A stretch of 64,000 nt of DNA from Nitrospira sp. (GTDB taxonomy: Bacteria > Nitrospirota > Nitrospiria > Nitrospirales > UBA8639): contig CP058931.1 in the NCBI GenBank assembly GCA_024760505.1, positions 2,738,001-2,802,000 on the forward strand, read 5' to 3'. Shown here piece after piece: positions 27,372-36,436 of this stretch. Each line of letters begins with the position of its first letter. Within the stretch, counting starts at the first letter, position 1. Position numbers and translations under genes: made by a program. Under the pieces are notes generated by a model that made no database searches, was not told the DNA's origin, and worked only from the letters and a program-made list of their open reading frames with translations.

Positions 27372-28361
27372 ATGTTTTTGCGATTCAGCAGTTCCTTGAT
27401 GGTCGCATGGTGCGGAATTGGATTTTTTGTGATGGTGGGAGGTATTCACCATGCTGTCGCAGCACCCAGTTCACCCTATGATCCGGAACTCATGCCTTTT
27501 ACTGTTAAAATAAGGGACGAAGTCAATCCGTATCGGGTCTTAGGCATTTATGTCATGCCTTCCCGAACGATTGAGCTTGAATGCGTATTTACCAATCCGG
27601 CCAGCTCTTTCACCGTCTCTGCTCCGGAGGGCAACCTTGAACGTCACACTAAGGAGCGATGGAAATGGAAAGCACCCAACCAGAAAGGTTTATATCCCAT
27701 AACCATCACGGACACGACTACCAATTCCACCATGATTCTTAATGTGTTTGTCATGGTGCCGTTTGCTCATAACAGTGAAAAGTTAAATGGCTATCGGATC
27801 GGTCGCTATCAAGAAAAACCCTTGAAAAATAATTCTGTGTACAATCGACCCCAGGGCTTTGTTGAGGTCACCCAGAATAATCGCAATGTTCTTGTCTCGC
27901 CGCATTTTACGCTAGGCCAATTTGTCGGCAAACAGCCGAGCGGGTATCCCAAGTACCTGGTCTTAAGGGAGCGACTGATACTCAAATTGGAAATGATTCT
28001 GGAAGCGGTCAATCAAGAAGGGATTAAAGCTCACACACTACATATCATGAGCGGCTATCGCACCCCATTTTATAATCATTCGATCGGAAATCGCACAAAA
28101 TACAGCCAACACCTGTATGGAGGTGCAGCCGATATTTTTGTGGATGTGGATGAAAATAATCAGATGGATGACATAAATCAAGACGGTAAAATCACCATGG
28201 CGGATGCCGTTGTACTGGCGGATGTCGTGAAGAAGAAAGCTCGTGAAACCTGGTATCAACCTTTTCTGGGAGGATTAGGCATTTATGGGCCCAAACCTCA
28301 TCGAGGTCCCTTCGTTCATGTTGATGTTCGGGGATTCAAAGCTCGAGGGACGAATCCTTAA
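27372..28361 (+). CDS. M15-family D-Ala-D-Ala carboxypeptidase-like protein with EF-hand-like insert
   Basis: The ATG at 27372, just after the transpeptidase stop, gives a signal peptide ending HHAVAAP; the frame is open upstream within the previous gene. The 329-residue protein has an N-terminal beta domain and then the M15 zinc site: SGYRTPFYNH, SQHLYGGAADIFVD and the closing HVDVRG His. Between these lies DVDENNQMDD-INQDGKITMADAVVL, which looks like paired EF-hand or dockerin-type calcium loops. It is inferred to trim peptidoglycan stem peptides, perhaps calcium-dependently. Co-transcription with the L,D-transpeptidase is likely. Confidence 0.82.
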   Translation: MFLRFSSSLMVAWCGIGFFVMVGGIHHAVAAPSSPYDPELMPFTVKIRDEVNPYRVLGIYVMPSRTIELECVFTNPASSFTVSAPEGNLERHTKERWKWKAPNQKGLYPITITDTTTNSTMILNVFVMVPFAHNSEKLNGYRIGRYQEKPLKNNSVYNRPQGFVEVTQNNRNVLVSPHFTLGQFVGKQPSGYPKYLVLRERLILKLEMILEAVNQEGIKAHTLHIMSGYRTPFYNHSIGNRTKYSQHLYGGAADIFVDVDENNQMDDINQDGKITMADAVVLADVVKKKARETWYQPFLGGLGIYGPKPHRGPFVHVDVRGFKARGTNP

Positions 28362-28602
28362 GATCATACTGCATCTTTCGGCTCTCACAAAAGCAAAAGG
28401 CATGCCTGCCGGCATCATGTCGAGTGACAATGAGGAGATCTAATCCGGTCCCTTTCTCAGGTTTCAAATGTTAAACATTTAAGAAACATAAGCTTCTGCC
28501 CTGTAAACGATATCGGGTCAATTCCAAGCATAGAAGCGGATAGGATCTTTTATCCTGGAACATGAAGGTTGGTCTCTCACTCTTAGTCTGGCTCTATTTT
28601 TT

Positions 28603-29583
28603 ATGTCCACAGCGGTCATCGGACTGGTCGGCTGGAAACTTACTCAATTGGTAGACCGGCTGGCTGATCGAACCGGGATTGGCGAGGCGCTTGCGGGCGC
28701 CGTTTTCCTGGGGGCCAGTACATCCCTGCCGGGCATAGTCACTTCCGTGACAACCGCATGGGGCGGTCATGCCGAATTTGCGGTGAGTCATGCCCTTGGA
28801 GGCATTGCCATACAAACGGCATTTCTTGCCATTGCCGATATGACCTATCGCCATGCCAATCTGGAGCATGCCGCAGCCTCCCCCGCCAATCTCATGAACG
28901 GGGTGCTGCTCATGAGCATGCTCTCGCTCATTTTACTCGCCATCGTGGGTCCTGAATTCAGCCTGTGGAATGTGCATCCGGTCACCCCATGTGTCGTCGC
29001 CATCTACATTTTTGGTCTTCGGCTGGTGCATCATTCTCATGTTGAGCCACTCTGGAGTCCCAAGTTAACCTCTCACACGAAACCCGATGAACCCGAGGCG
29101 GGCAACTGTCATGAAAATCTTCAAAAATTATTGATGGCGTTCACTGCTTCTGCCGTGCTCATTGGAACGGCCGGGTGGATTCTTGCCGGTTCAGCCGTCT
29201 CTCTTGTGATTCATACCGGGCTTTCTGAAACGCTTGTAGGGGGAGTCTTCACGACCATGAGTACTTCTATGCCTGAATTGATTACCTCACTTGCCGCGGT
29301 GCGTAGAGGCGCGCTGACGCTTGCCGTAGGAGGTATTATCGGAGGCAATACCTTTGATACGCTTTTGGTCGCGTTTTCCGATTTCGCGTATCAAGAAGGT
29401 TCGATTTATCATGCTACGACGAATCAGCAAGTCTATCTGATCGCCTTAACTATGCTCATGAACGGTATTTTACTGCTTGGATTGCTGCGTCGGGAGGAAC
29501 ATGGCATCGCTAATATCGGATTCGAAAGTTTGTTGATTTTACTTGTCTATTTGGGAGGAATCACCATTCTTTTCCTTCCCTGA
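28603..29583 (+). CDS. Sodium/calcium exchanger family membrane protein
   Basis: The protein has two repeats of about five helices, each with an alpha-repeat: GEALAGAVFLGASTSLPGIVTSV in the first half and SETLVGGVFTTMSTSMPELITSLAAVRRG in the second, plus GGNTFDTL. This is the CaCA superfamily (YrbG-like), exchanging Ca2+ for Na+ or H+ at the inner membrane. The called ATG falls inside the first helix. Upstream, the same frame encodes EHEGWSLTLSLALFF back to a stop at about 28538 with no ATG, GTG or TTG, so the true start is uncertain. Confidence 0.82.
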   Translation: MSTAVIGLVGWKLTQLVDRLADRTGIGEALAGAVFLGASTSLPGIVTSVTTAWGGHAEFAVSHALGGIAIQTAFLAIADMTYRHANLEHAAASPANLMNGVLLMSMLSLILLAIVGPEFSLWNVHPVTPCVVAIYIFGLRLVHHSHVEPLWSPKLTSHTKPDEPEAGNCHENLQKLLMAFTASAVLIGTAGWILAGSAVSLVIHTGLSETLVGGVFTTMSTSMPELITSLAAVRRGALTLAVGGIIGGNTFDTLLVAFSDFAYQEGSIYHATTNQQVYLIALTMLMNGILLLGLLRREEHGIANIGFESLLILLVYLGGITILFLP

Positions 29584-29610
29584 AATTTTTAAAACCTGCT
29601 TGACATTTGT

Positions 29611-31137
29611 CTAGTTGGAAGGAGAGGGGTTGGCCTCGGATCCTTTTGACGGCGATGATTGGGAAGTCTTTTTAGAAGGGTCCACCTTTAATCGATTGTG
29701 AACAAATCTGGCTCCGGCTACAAAGGCATGTTCTTCGACGAGGGATCGTTGTTGCCAACTCTGCACAAAACCCATGAGCGTCGCGACGCCATCTTCAACA
29801 TAGACGGAGATGGAGTGATCGGATAAAAACGGGCTCCACCAGAGTTGGTCTTTGATATCCTGTTGAAGCTCAGGATCGGACTTATCCTGCCACTCAACCG
29901 CATATTTCAGTCGGTTGTCGACAGTTGTCGCACCTTTAACACGGGCGGCAAGTAACTCTGCCCGGGATTTCTGAGATCGTGACTTCACCGTACCTCTCAG
30001 AGAGATGGCCTGATTGGAAACACTGACCATGATGTTCTTATGGTCGAGCAGGGGATCATGGAGAAAGACCTCCTTGACGCGTGCGGCAATATCTTCATCG
30101 GAATATTGTTGATTCAAGCGGACTTTGAGGAAGTTGACGACATTGTAGACGCCAGTGGTATTCCAGGTATTTTCTTCGGCAGTAGTCTTGGCTTGGAGGT
30201 TTTCGACGATGCCTGTAAGTGTGACGAGTCCCTCCTTCACGTCAATCGTGATGTCCGCATTGTTTATCCTGGGGTCATAAGACAGCGCATCATAGATGGC
30301 GTCCTGAATGGTCTCATCGGATGTTATGTGAAAGCCAGAGCGGCGCATGGGTTCATGGTCAGACCATTCTACTTTCAGGTGTTCCCCATTGACGGATGTG
30401 ATGCCATGCACCCAGGACAACGAGATAATCCTGGCTTTCTCATCGACACTTCTCACAACACCGGAAATTGTAACCTGGCCATCCCGAACCAATATCTTTA
30501 CGGATGACGGATTAATCCACACATCATGATGCAGGCGTTGAAGAATTTCCTGTTTAATGGCGTTATCAGAACGATTCTTCACGGTGAGGATCGTCAGGTT
30601 ATCCTGAATGTCAATGATTCCTTCGACTCCTTTCGCCACCTGTAAGGCCAATTGTTTTTCCTGCCAGGATTGAACCGTGCCGGTTAAGGTCACACAACCG
30701 TCTGTGACTCTCACATTCATGTCATACAGTTCCGTCGCGGAATTTTCTAATAAGGCCGATTTCACGTGATCTTCAATATCTTGATCCTCCAGACTACTTG
30801 GAGGATTTACAAGTAATTGATTTATGACACTGCGAACTCCCTTGATGGTTCCTGCCAGTGCGGCTGCCCGTTCCTTGGCCAGGAGGTTGTCCACCTCGCC
30901 AAGGAGCGTGACAATATCTTTTTCGCTGACAACATCGATCAGATTTTCCTGTACAAATTCGTCTCGGGCCAGCCGGTCTTCGATGGCCAGAATCATTTCA
31001 GCCTCCATCATCATAGGCTGTCTTTGTTCTGCACCGCTTCTGGCAATAGGCCAAAAAAGGAAAATGACGGTCAGGAAAATGACAACCACCCTCGAGATTT
31101 GTGTCCTTGTAGGGTTGTTGAAACGGAGAGGAGGCAT
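29611..31137 (-). CDS. Secreted protein with six BON domains
   Basis: The 508-residue product (ATG at 31137; TTG at 31146 possible) has a signal peptide (VVVIFLTVIFLFWPIARSGAE). Six consecutive BON domains of about 70 residues follow, each with the pattern D..I...V...L....VDG.VTLTG.V.S...K..A...A..V.GV..V.N.L.V. The last (DPELQQDIKDQLWWSPFLSDHSI) resembles the second BON domain of the gene at 23692. A Ser/Pro-rich tail ends it. It is paralogous along its full length to the gene at 32008. Poly-BON proteins are presumed to scaffold the envelope or bind lipid; the exact role is unknown. Confidence 0.88.
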   Translation of the reverse strand: MPPLRFNNPTRTQISRVVVIFLTVIFLFWPIARSGAEQRQPMMMEAEMILAIEDRLARDEFVQENLIDVVSEKDIVTLLGEVDNLLAKERAAALAGTIKGVRSVINQLLVNPPSSLEDQDIEDHVKSALLENSATELYDMNVRVTDGCVTLTGTVQSWQEKQLALQVAKGVEGIIDIQDNLTILTVKNRSDNAIKQEILQRLHHDVWINPSSVKILVRDGQVTISGVVRSVDEKARIISLSWVHGITSVNGEHLKVEWSDHEPMRRSGFHITSDETIQDAIYDALSYDPRINNADITIDVKEGLVTLTGIVENLQAKTTAEENTWNTTGVYNVVNFLKVRLNQQYSDEDIAARVKEVFLHDPLLDHKNIMVSVSNQAISLRGTVKSRSQKSRAELLAARVKGATTVDNRLKYAVEWQDKSDPELQQDIKDQLWWSPFLSDHSISVYVEDGVATLMGFVQSWQQRSLVEEHAFVAGARFVHNRLKVDPSKKTSQSSPSKGSEANPSPSN

Positions 31138-31230
31138 AGTTTGCAATTCCCTATTTTAGCCATACGCCAATATGGGCAATATTGAAATGTGAGGGTATTC
31201 ATTGTGATTGTTCCCTATTCCGGCCAATGG

Positions 31231-31953
31231 TTATTCGGAGTTTTGAGGCTGTTTTAATGCCGAATTCAAGTGGAGGTAGGCTCCTTCTGTCAATGTTGCA
31301 GCCGCAGCAATGCGATCATCTTTGATATGGGAAAGGGCATTTTCCAATTCCGAAATCCCTTCCTTCACAAAGTCAGAGTCAAACCCTTCCTTTTGTGCGA
31401 GAGACGCAGATTTTTTGGCGGCCAATGTATTTTTATGAAATAAATCTTTTCGTCCTTCTTTTCCGTACTCCGCGGCAATTTTAGCGTGATGAACCGCATC
31501 TTGGAGGATTCTTGTCCGGTCCTGCAGGAGAGGCAATGTCTCGTCATAGGCGACTTCCAGGTTTGCTAACACGGCATCCATTTCTGTCTTATTCCTCAAC
31601 CACGGTTGTGGATCGATAACATCAAGATTTTTCGAGATACGTTCCGCGTGTTCCAATTCCTTCGTGAGTTTCATGATGGGGGCATACAAATCCTCTTGTT
31701 TCTCTTGGCTGGAAGCCTGTGTTTGCATCTTTTTGAGGTCATTGAGGAGCGCACGGGATTTCTGTAGTTGTTGGTGGACGTCTTTAATGTAGGGTTCGTG
31801 ATTTTGCTGAACAGCCTTTACCAGTGTCATTGGAAAATCAGGAGTCTGTTCAAAACTCCTGGTCTTCCCGAATGATATATTCAAAAAAGAGAAAAGGCAG
31901 AGGGTCGTGCTGATGAGGAAGATGAATGATTTTTGTAAAAAGTTCTGTTGCAT
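31231..31953 (-). CDS. Secreted coiled-coil helical protein, unknown function
   Basis: The 240-residue protein has a signal sequence (SFIFLISTTLCLFSFLNISFGK) and AAAGGAGAG before its ATG. The rest is helical and charged: VHQQLQKSRALLNDLKKMQTQ, KLTKELEHAERISKNL, LEVAYDETLPLLQDRTRILQDAVHHAKIAAEYGKEG. It ends with a stretch (AAATLTEGAYLHLNSAL) like small-metal-binding-protein families. It sits between two six-BON-domain genes on the same strand, so it probably belongs to their operon or regulon. I cannot name its family. Confidence 0.6.
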   Translation of the reverse strand: MQQNFLQKSFIFLISTTLCLFSFLNISFGKTRSFEQTPDFPMTLVKAVQQNHEPYIKDVHQQLQKSRALLNDLKKMQTQASSQEKQEDLYAPIMKLTKELEHAERISKNLDVIDPQPWLRNKTEMDAVLANLEVAYDETLPLLQDRTRILQDAVHHAKIAAEYGKEGRKDLFHKNTLAAKKSASLAQKEGFDSDFVKEGISELENALSHIKDDRIAAAATLTEGAYLHLNSALKQPQNSE

Positions 31954-32007
31954 GCTTACTCTCCTTTCTCAATACTCATAGAGTGGGTGAAGAAGAAAAA
32001 TAACCCC

Positions 32008-33468
32008 CTAGGTAGAAAAAAAATCAGGACCATACTGCACTCTTAAACGATTACGAACCCGTTCGGCTCCGGAATCCCGCGCGACCTCTCTGGCTCGTCT
32101 CCATTCCACGATGGAAGGAACGGTTCCCTTGAGGGTTACGGTGCCATTGGACACGGTAACCGCAATATCCAGGTCAAAAAGACCAGGATCCCACCAAAAT
32201 GCACGTCTGATCTCTTCCCAAATCTCCTCATCCATTTTGCCAGGCGATTGGATTTGGAGGTAATTCACAACATCGATGACGCCCTTTACTCTTGCCGCGG
32301 CTCCAACGGTTTGGGAAATTTCGGTAGGAGAATTCAGGTATCCCTCGAGAGACACTTTTCCACTATTAGCTGAAATCTTTATTTCGTAGCTGTTGATGAG
32401 GAGGTGCTGATTGAACGCTTCCCGGACCCGTTTTTCCAAATCGCGATCGGCAAGACGCACGGGAGGGCGAACTTTAATGAAACTGCGTACCCGCCAAATG
32501 CCCTCCGTATTCCGTGTCGTCTCTTCCGCAGCATATTTAGCCGCCAAGTTATCCACAATCCCGACAAGAAAAGCCGTGCCCTCGACAACACGAACGTCGA
32601 TGTCAACCTCCTGAAGGCGGGGTTCATATGTGAAGGCTGTTCGTATCGCCTCCGCTGTATGGGTGTCTGATGTGAATACGTCTTTGGGATGACGAAGCAT
32701 GTTGTCCCGTGCCCACCATTCAACTGTGAGTGGGGCCACATTTACCTCCTTGACTCCACCCACCCAGGCATCTGTATAGGCCCTATTCTTTTCAGCCAGG
32801 CTCCCCACTGTACCGGTTAACGTCACATGCCCCTGGTCGACCATGATGCCGATGAGGCTTTCATGGACCCATACGTCGGATTGAAGACGACGGAAAATTT
32901 CCGCCTCGATTTCGGAGTCGGGACGAGAAGCCATCGGATTAACGGTGATCCGGCTTCGGAGAGATTGAACACCGTTTACCGATTTGACTACTTCCTCCGT
33001 CAATTGCTTTTCCTGCCAACTTTCTACTGTTCCAGTCAGCATAACGCGACCCTGACTAACATGTACGGTGATTTCATAAGAGTCTGATGCCGGATCTGCG
33101 GCTAATGCCGCAGATACCTTGCTTCGCAGTTCTTCATCGCCAATCCGGCTGGTAGGGTTCACGGCGATGGTATTGATAAGCGCTTGAACCCCTCGAATGC
33201 TGGCCACGATTTTTCCTGCACGCTCCCTGGCCAGGAGCGTCGGGACCTCTCCCGACAGCATGACGACTCCATTATCTGTATGGACATCAATTCCATTTGA
33301 GGGGACAGTCTGATCGACCAGGAAACGGCTTTCAATTGCGACGGTAATATCTTTGTCCGTAATGATATTTTGATCCACTTTGGCCAAACCAACGGATGGC
33401 AAGGTGACCATGAATATCATCACCCATAAAAAAAGCGATATAAGGGATTGTCGAAAAATGTTTCTCAT
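32008..33468 (-). CDS. Secreted protein with six BON domains (paralogue)
   Basis: The start at 33468 follows AGAAGGGCAG; the frame extends to 33561. The 486-residue protein has a signal peptide (LISLFLWVMIFMVTLPSVGLAK) and six BON domains in the same order as the gene at 29611. Both share SWQEKQL in domain 2 and a W.HE/V.W linker after domain 3 (LTVEWWARDNMLRHPKDVF, against LKVEWSDHEPMRRSGFH). The pair is therefore a duplication of the whole gene. An exact copy of the shared motif lies about 180 bases upstream. It is expected in the periplasm. Confidence 0.88.
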   Translation of the reverse strand: MRNIFRQSLISLFLWVMIFMVTLPSVGLAKVDQNIITDKDITVAIESRFLVDQTVPSNGIDVHTDNGVVMLSGEVPTLLARERAGKIVASIRGVQALINTIAVNPTSRIGDEELRSKVSAALAADPASDSYEITVHVSQGRVMLTGTVESWQEKQLTEEVVKSVNGVQSLRSRITVNPMASRPDSEIEAEIFRRLQSDVWVHESLIGIMVDQGHVTLTGTVGSLAEKNRAYTDAWVGGVKEVNVAPLTVEWWARDNMLRHPKDVFTSDTHTAEAIRTAFTYEPRLQEVDIDVRVVEGTAFLVGIVDNLAAKYAAEETTRNTEGIWRVRSFIKVRPPVRLADRDLEKRVREAFNQHLLINSYEIKISANSGKVSLEGYLNSPTEISQTVGAAARVKGVIDVVNYLQIQSPGKMDEEIWEEIRRAFWWDPGLFDLDIAVTVSNGTVTLKGTVPSIVEWRRAREVARDSGAERVRNRLRVQYGPDFFST

Positions 33469-33647
33469 CTGCCCTTCTGATGGTTTTTGAGTGGTCCCTG
33501 AATTGTGATATCTCTTTTTAGGCAAGAACTTCCTTGTTGTTAAAAGCCGGCGTAACGGCACTTGTGAAAAATTAGAATTAATCTCTTGGTCTGACGAAAA
33601 AGGCGTAGCCTCTTTGTCTTATATAAACGAAAACGGAGAAAATGGGT

Positions 33648-33664
33648 CCTATGCAAAACCCTGG
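33648..33664 (-). promoter_or_regulatory. Shared CCAGGGTTTT motif
   Basis: On the minus strand this reads CCAGGGTTTTGCATAGG, an exact ten-base core about 180 bases before the six-BON gene start at 33468. Confidence 0.5.
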
Positions 33665-33839
33665 ATGTCTGGGATGCGAAGGTATTTTAGACTAGGTGCG
33701 TCATGCTGGAGAGATTGTCGGAAAGTCATTTATGGGAGTAGACATCAATTCAACGGGACGTCCATCAAAAGCGCATGCTGAGAGAGCATTGACAAAACTA
33801 CGATACATAAAAAATGCATGACCATCGGCATGTATTCTT

Positions 33840-34313
33840 TTATCGTTGTTGTGGATTGGACCACGATCTGATCGGCACTGTCGAGATCGAATTTTTGGGT
33901 GAGCCTTCGATCACTTTATCGCTGTATACGAGATATATGAATGTCTGACGCTTCTTGTCAAAGAATCGGACCACCTGCAGTTTTTTAAAAATCAGTGATC
34001 GACTTTCGTGAAACACTTTCTCTCCTTCTTCAAGCTCATCAATAATGCGAATGGGACCGACCTGGCGGCAGGCAATTGAGGCATCTGAAGTGTCCTCAGC
34101 CACACCAACCATGCCTTTCAAGCCCCCTGTCTTCGCTCGACTCAGATGGCAGGTGACTCCTTCAATCTTGGGATCATCAAACGCTTCAATCACAATTTTG
34201 TGATCAGGACCCAAAAAATTGAATTTTGTATCCACACTTCCGATTTCCTCCGCATGACTCGAAGAGACGATCAGAGCCGAAAAGAATAGAATGTTCAAGA
34301 AAATTGTCAGCAT
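33840..34313 (-). CDS. creA: CreA family protein
   Basis: The start at 34313 is preceded by AAGGGAG; the frame opens at 34352. The 157-residue protein has a signal peptide (FLNILFFSALIVSSSHAEE). The CreA core follows: GSVDTKFNFLGPDHKIVIEAFDDPKIEGVTCHLSRAKTGG, then SIACRQVGPI, ESRSLIFKKLQVVRFFDKKRQTFIYLVYSDK and IEGSPKNSISTVPI. CreA is a periplasmic protein of unknown activity, named for its position in the E. coli cre locus. It has no creBCD neighbours here. Confidence 0.92.
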   Translation of the reverse strand: MLTIFLNILFFSALIVSSSHAEEIGSVDTKFNFLGPDHKIVIEAFDDPKIEGVTCHLSRAKTGGLKGMVGVAEDTSDASIACRQVGPIRIIDELEEGEKVFHESRSLIFKKLQVVRFFDKKRQTFIYLVYSDKVIEGSPKNSISTVPIRSWSNPQQR

Positions 34314-34414
34314 GTAGGCATTCTCCCTTAACCGGTTTTTTACCATGTCCAAGATGAATAATTTGATGGGCTTTACTTTACTCTAGGGTCCTTATGACTC
34401 AAAACCGGATAAAT

Positions 34415-34428
34415 GTGGAAACCCTGCA
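34415..34428 (-). promoter_or_regulatory. Shared motif, diverged copy
   Basis: On the minus strand this is ATGCAGGGTTTCCA, with one mismatch in the core, about 105 bases upstream of creA. Confidence 0.35.
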
Positions 34429-34500
34429 TCAAGAACGGCCAGGGCTAGACGCTCAAGAGCCACAAGGGGTTCTTGTTTTTGTTCCGCGGCGGAGCGCCCA

Positions 34501-35850
34501 TTATAGGCCCCCTCCTTGAAGACTATCGATCACCAGCCGGACAATAGAAAAATACAGGATAAGGCTCGTCACATCCGTCGTAGATGTGACCATGGGGCTA
34601 CTGGCGACAGCAGGGTCTATACCTACTTTGGTCAAGAGGACAGGAAATAATACACCGAGAAGATTGGAGACCACAACGACTGCAATCATTGCTAATCCCA
34701 CACCTACGCCCACAACTATCCCTCCCCACGCATAACCGATACAACCAGCACCGATTCCCATTGTTAAGCCCAGGGTGCTCCCTACGGCCAGCTCTTTCCA
34801 GGCTGTATTCAACCATTGTGAGACTTTCACGTCCTCAATGGCCAGGGCTCGAACCATCAGCATGGCGGCTTGTGCGCCGGTGTTCCCTCCGCTTCCCATT
34901 AACATGGGAATAAAGAATGTTAAGACGAGTGTGGAAGCTAGCGTTTCCTCATACACGGCGATGACACTGGAAGCCGTCAGATTGACCAGAATTAAGGCCA
35001 TCAGCCAGGGAATACGTTTGCGATATAAGATCCATATGCCCGATTCCCGATAACTGGTTTTCAACGGTTCGACTGCCGCTCCTTTTTGAATGTCTTCCGT
35101 CGCTTCTTCCTCAGCCACATCCAACACATCATCGGCCGTCACGATTCCAAGTAGAATGCCGTTGGTGTCAACGACAGGAAGGGCAAAAAGATCATATTTT
35201 TGCATCATGCGGACGGCTTCCTCACGATCGTCCCAGGCCGAAAGGGAAATAAACGATTGGTCCATGATGCGCTCGACCGTCTCCAGGGGATCGGCTAAGA
35301 CAAAACGTTGTAACTCCAAAGCATCTACTAATTTCCCATTTTCATCTGTGATATAGATGGTAGAAATTGTCTCGCAATCACTACCCTTCCCACGTATATG
35401 GGTCAGAGCTCGTTGGATGGTCCAGGCGGGAAGCACAGACACATAGTCGGGAGTCATTAGTCGACCGACACTTTCATCGGGATACCCTAGGAGCTGTAGT
35501 GCTTCCTGCCGGTCTTCAGGCCCTAAAAGTGTGAGTAAGTGGCTGATTGCGTGGGGGGGCAATTCCTCTAATATTCCTGTCCGATCGTCAGGCCTCAGTT
35601 TTGCCAACAATTCACCCGCTTCCCTGTCGGTGAGGTCAGTCAATAACGAAGCTTGAATTTCCGGCGTCAGGTATGAAAACAGTTCACCGGAATCAGAACG
35701 AGAAAGGAAATTGAAAATGAGGACGCGGGCCGCTTTGGGGATATTTGCCAAAGCCTCAGCTGCTTCGGGAAGCGGAAGGCCGTTCAACCGCTCTCGCAAT
35801 TCCTCCCACTTTTCTTGTGCAATCAACTCTTTTACCGTAGATATCTCCAT
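34501..35850 (-). CDS. mgtE: Magnesium transporter MgtE
   Basis: The 449-residue protein has all MgtE parts in order. The N-domain of helical repeats comes first (RLNGLPLPEAAEALANIPKAARVLIFNFL, LRPDDRTGILEELPP). Two CBS domains follow (VGRLMTPDYVSVLP, IMDQSFISLSAWDDREEAVRMMQKYDLFALPVVD), then five membrane helices with PMLMGSGGNTGAQAAML and the pore region GIDPAVASSPMVTSTTDV. The CBS domains gate the channel by sensing cytosolic Mg2+. AAGGAGTC precedes the ATG. A separate CBS-domain remnant is found just upstream. Confidence 0.95.
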   Translation of the reverse strand: MEISTVKELIAQEKWEELRERLNGLPLPEAAEALANIPKAARVLIFNFLSRSDSGELFSYLTPEIQASLLTDLTDREAGELLAKLRPDDRTGILEELPPHAISHLLTLLGPEDRQEALQLLGYPDESVGRLMTPDYVSVLPAWTIQRALTHIRGKGSDCETISTIYITDENGKLVDALELQRFVLADPLETVERIMDQSFISLSAWDDREEAVRMMQKYDLFALPVVDTNGILLGIVTADDVLDVAEEEATEDIQKGAAVEPLKTSYRESGIWILYRKRIPWLMALILVNLTASSVIAVYEETLASTLVLTFFIPMLMGSGGNTGAQAAMLMVRALAIEDVKVSQWLNTAWKELAVGSTLGLTMGIGAGCIGYAWGGIVVGVGVGLAMIAVVVVSNLLGVLFPVLLTKVGIDPAVASSPMVTSTTDVTSLILYFSIVRLVIDSLQGGGL

Positions 35851-36131
35851 GTACGACTCCTTCCAGCCGGTCTAGGAATGACTGACGAGTTTAACGTATT
35901 CGACAATTTTTAAAATAAAGGGAAAACATCATTCTTCCAGAACCCCTACGGTCAGTGTCCAGAGATACGAAATGGGATTTTTAGTTTGGTGATTATAGAG
36001 AACTATGTAAACACCAGGGTTTGGGGCATCCTGTCACGTATTCGTGATAAGGTTCATCGGTGACAGTTGTTGGAAAGAAGTACTAAGTAAGAAATAAGAA
36101 AGCCCGCTTGTAAAATACAAAGGAGGGTAGG
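35851..36131. other. Intergenic region between mgtE and a CBS remnant
   Basis: No gene is seen. A CCAGGGTTTGGGG stretch near 36024-36036 resembles the shared regulatory motif on the plus strand, about 100 bases upstream of the CBS-domain remnant. The other side should hold the mgtE promoter. Confidence 0.3.
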
Positions 36132-36286
36132 ATGATCGTCAAGGATATTATATTGTGTCCCCTGTGGCAGAGGTCCTAAGAGGCTATGAATAGTTAGATC
36201 AGGCCGTCCTGTCTATGAAACGACGAGAATTAAGCCGTCTGCCTGTAGTCGATCACAACCGAATCGTTGGAATTCTCACAAGCTAG
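36132..36286 (+). pseudogene. CBS-domain protein remnant
   Basis: AGGAGGGTAGG precedes an ATG giving MIVKDIIL, the usual opening of a two-CBS protein (MIVKDIM). The frame then meets TAA at codon 16. Further on, another segment reads LDQAVLSMKRRELSRLPVVDHNRIVGILTS followed by TAG, which is the second half of a CBS domain. The middle has lost several codons and frame. It is therefore a decayed small CBS gene whose ribosome site is still visible. Confidence 0.65.
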
Positions 36287-36436
36287 GACAATGATGTAGA
36301 AAATACTCTTAGGGGTTGTGACCTCACGAAGACCTGCAATTTTATATTGGTAGTCTTTGTAGTCTGTTGACACGCCAATGCCAGACTTGCAAGCGGCGAA
36401 AGCTCTGCTCTTACCGTTAAAAATGGAGGATATGGA

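Noticed and set aside
30040..30507. A 155-codon plus-strand frame inside the six-BON gene
   Set aside because: It is antisense to conserved BON repeats with no family resemblance.
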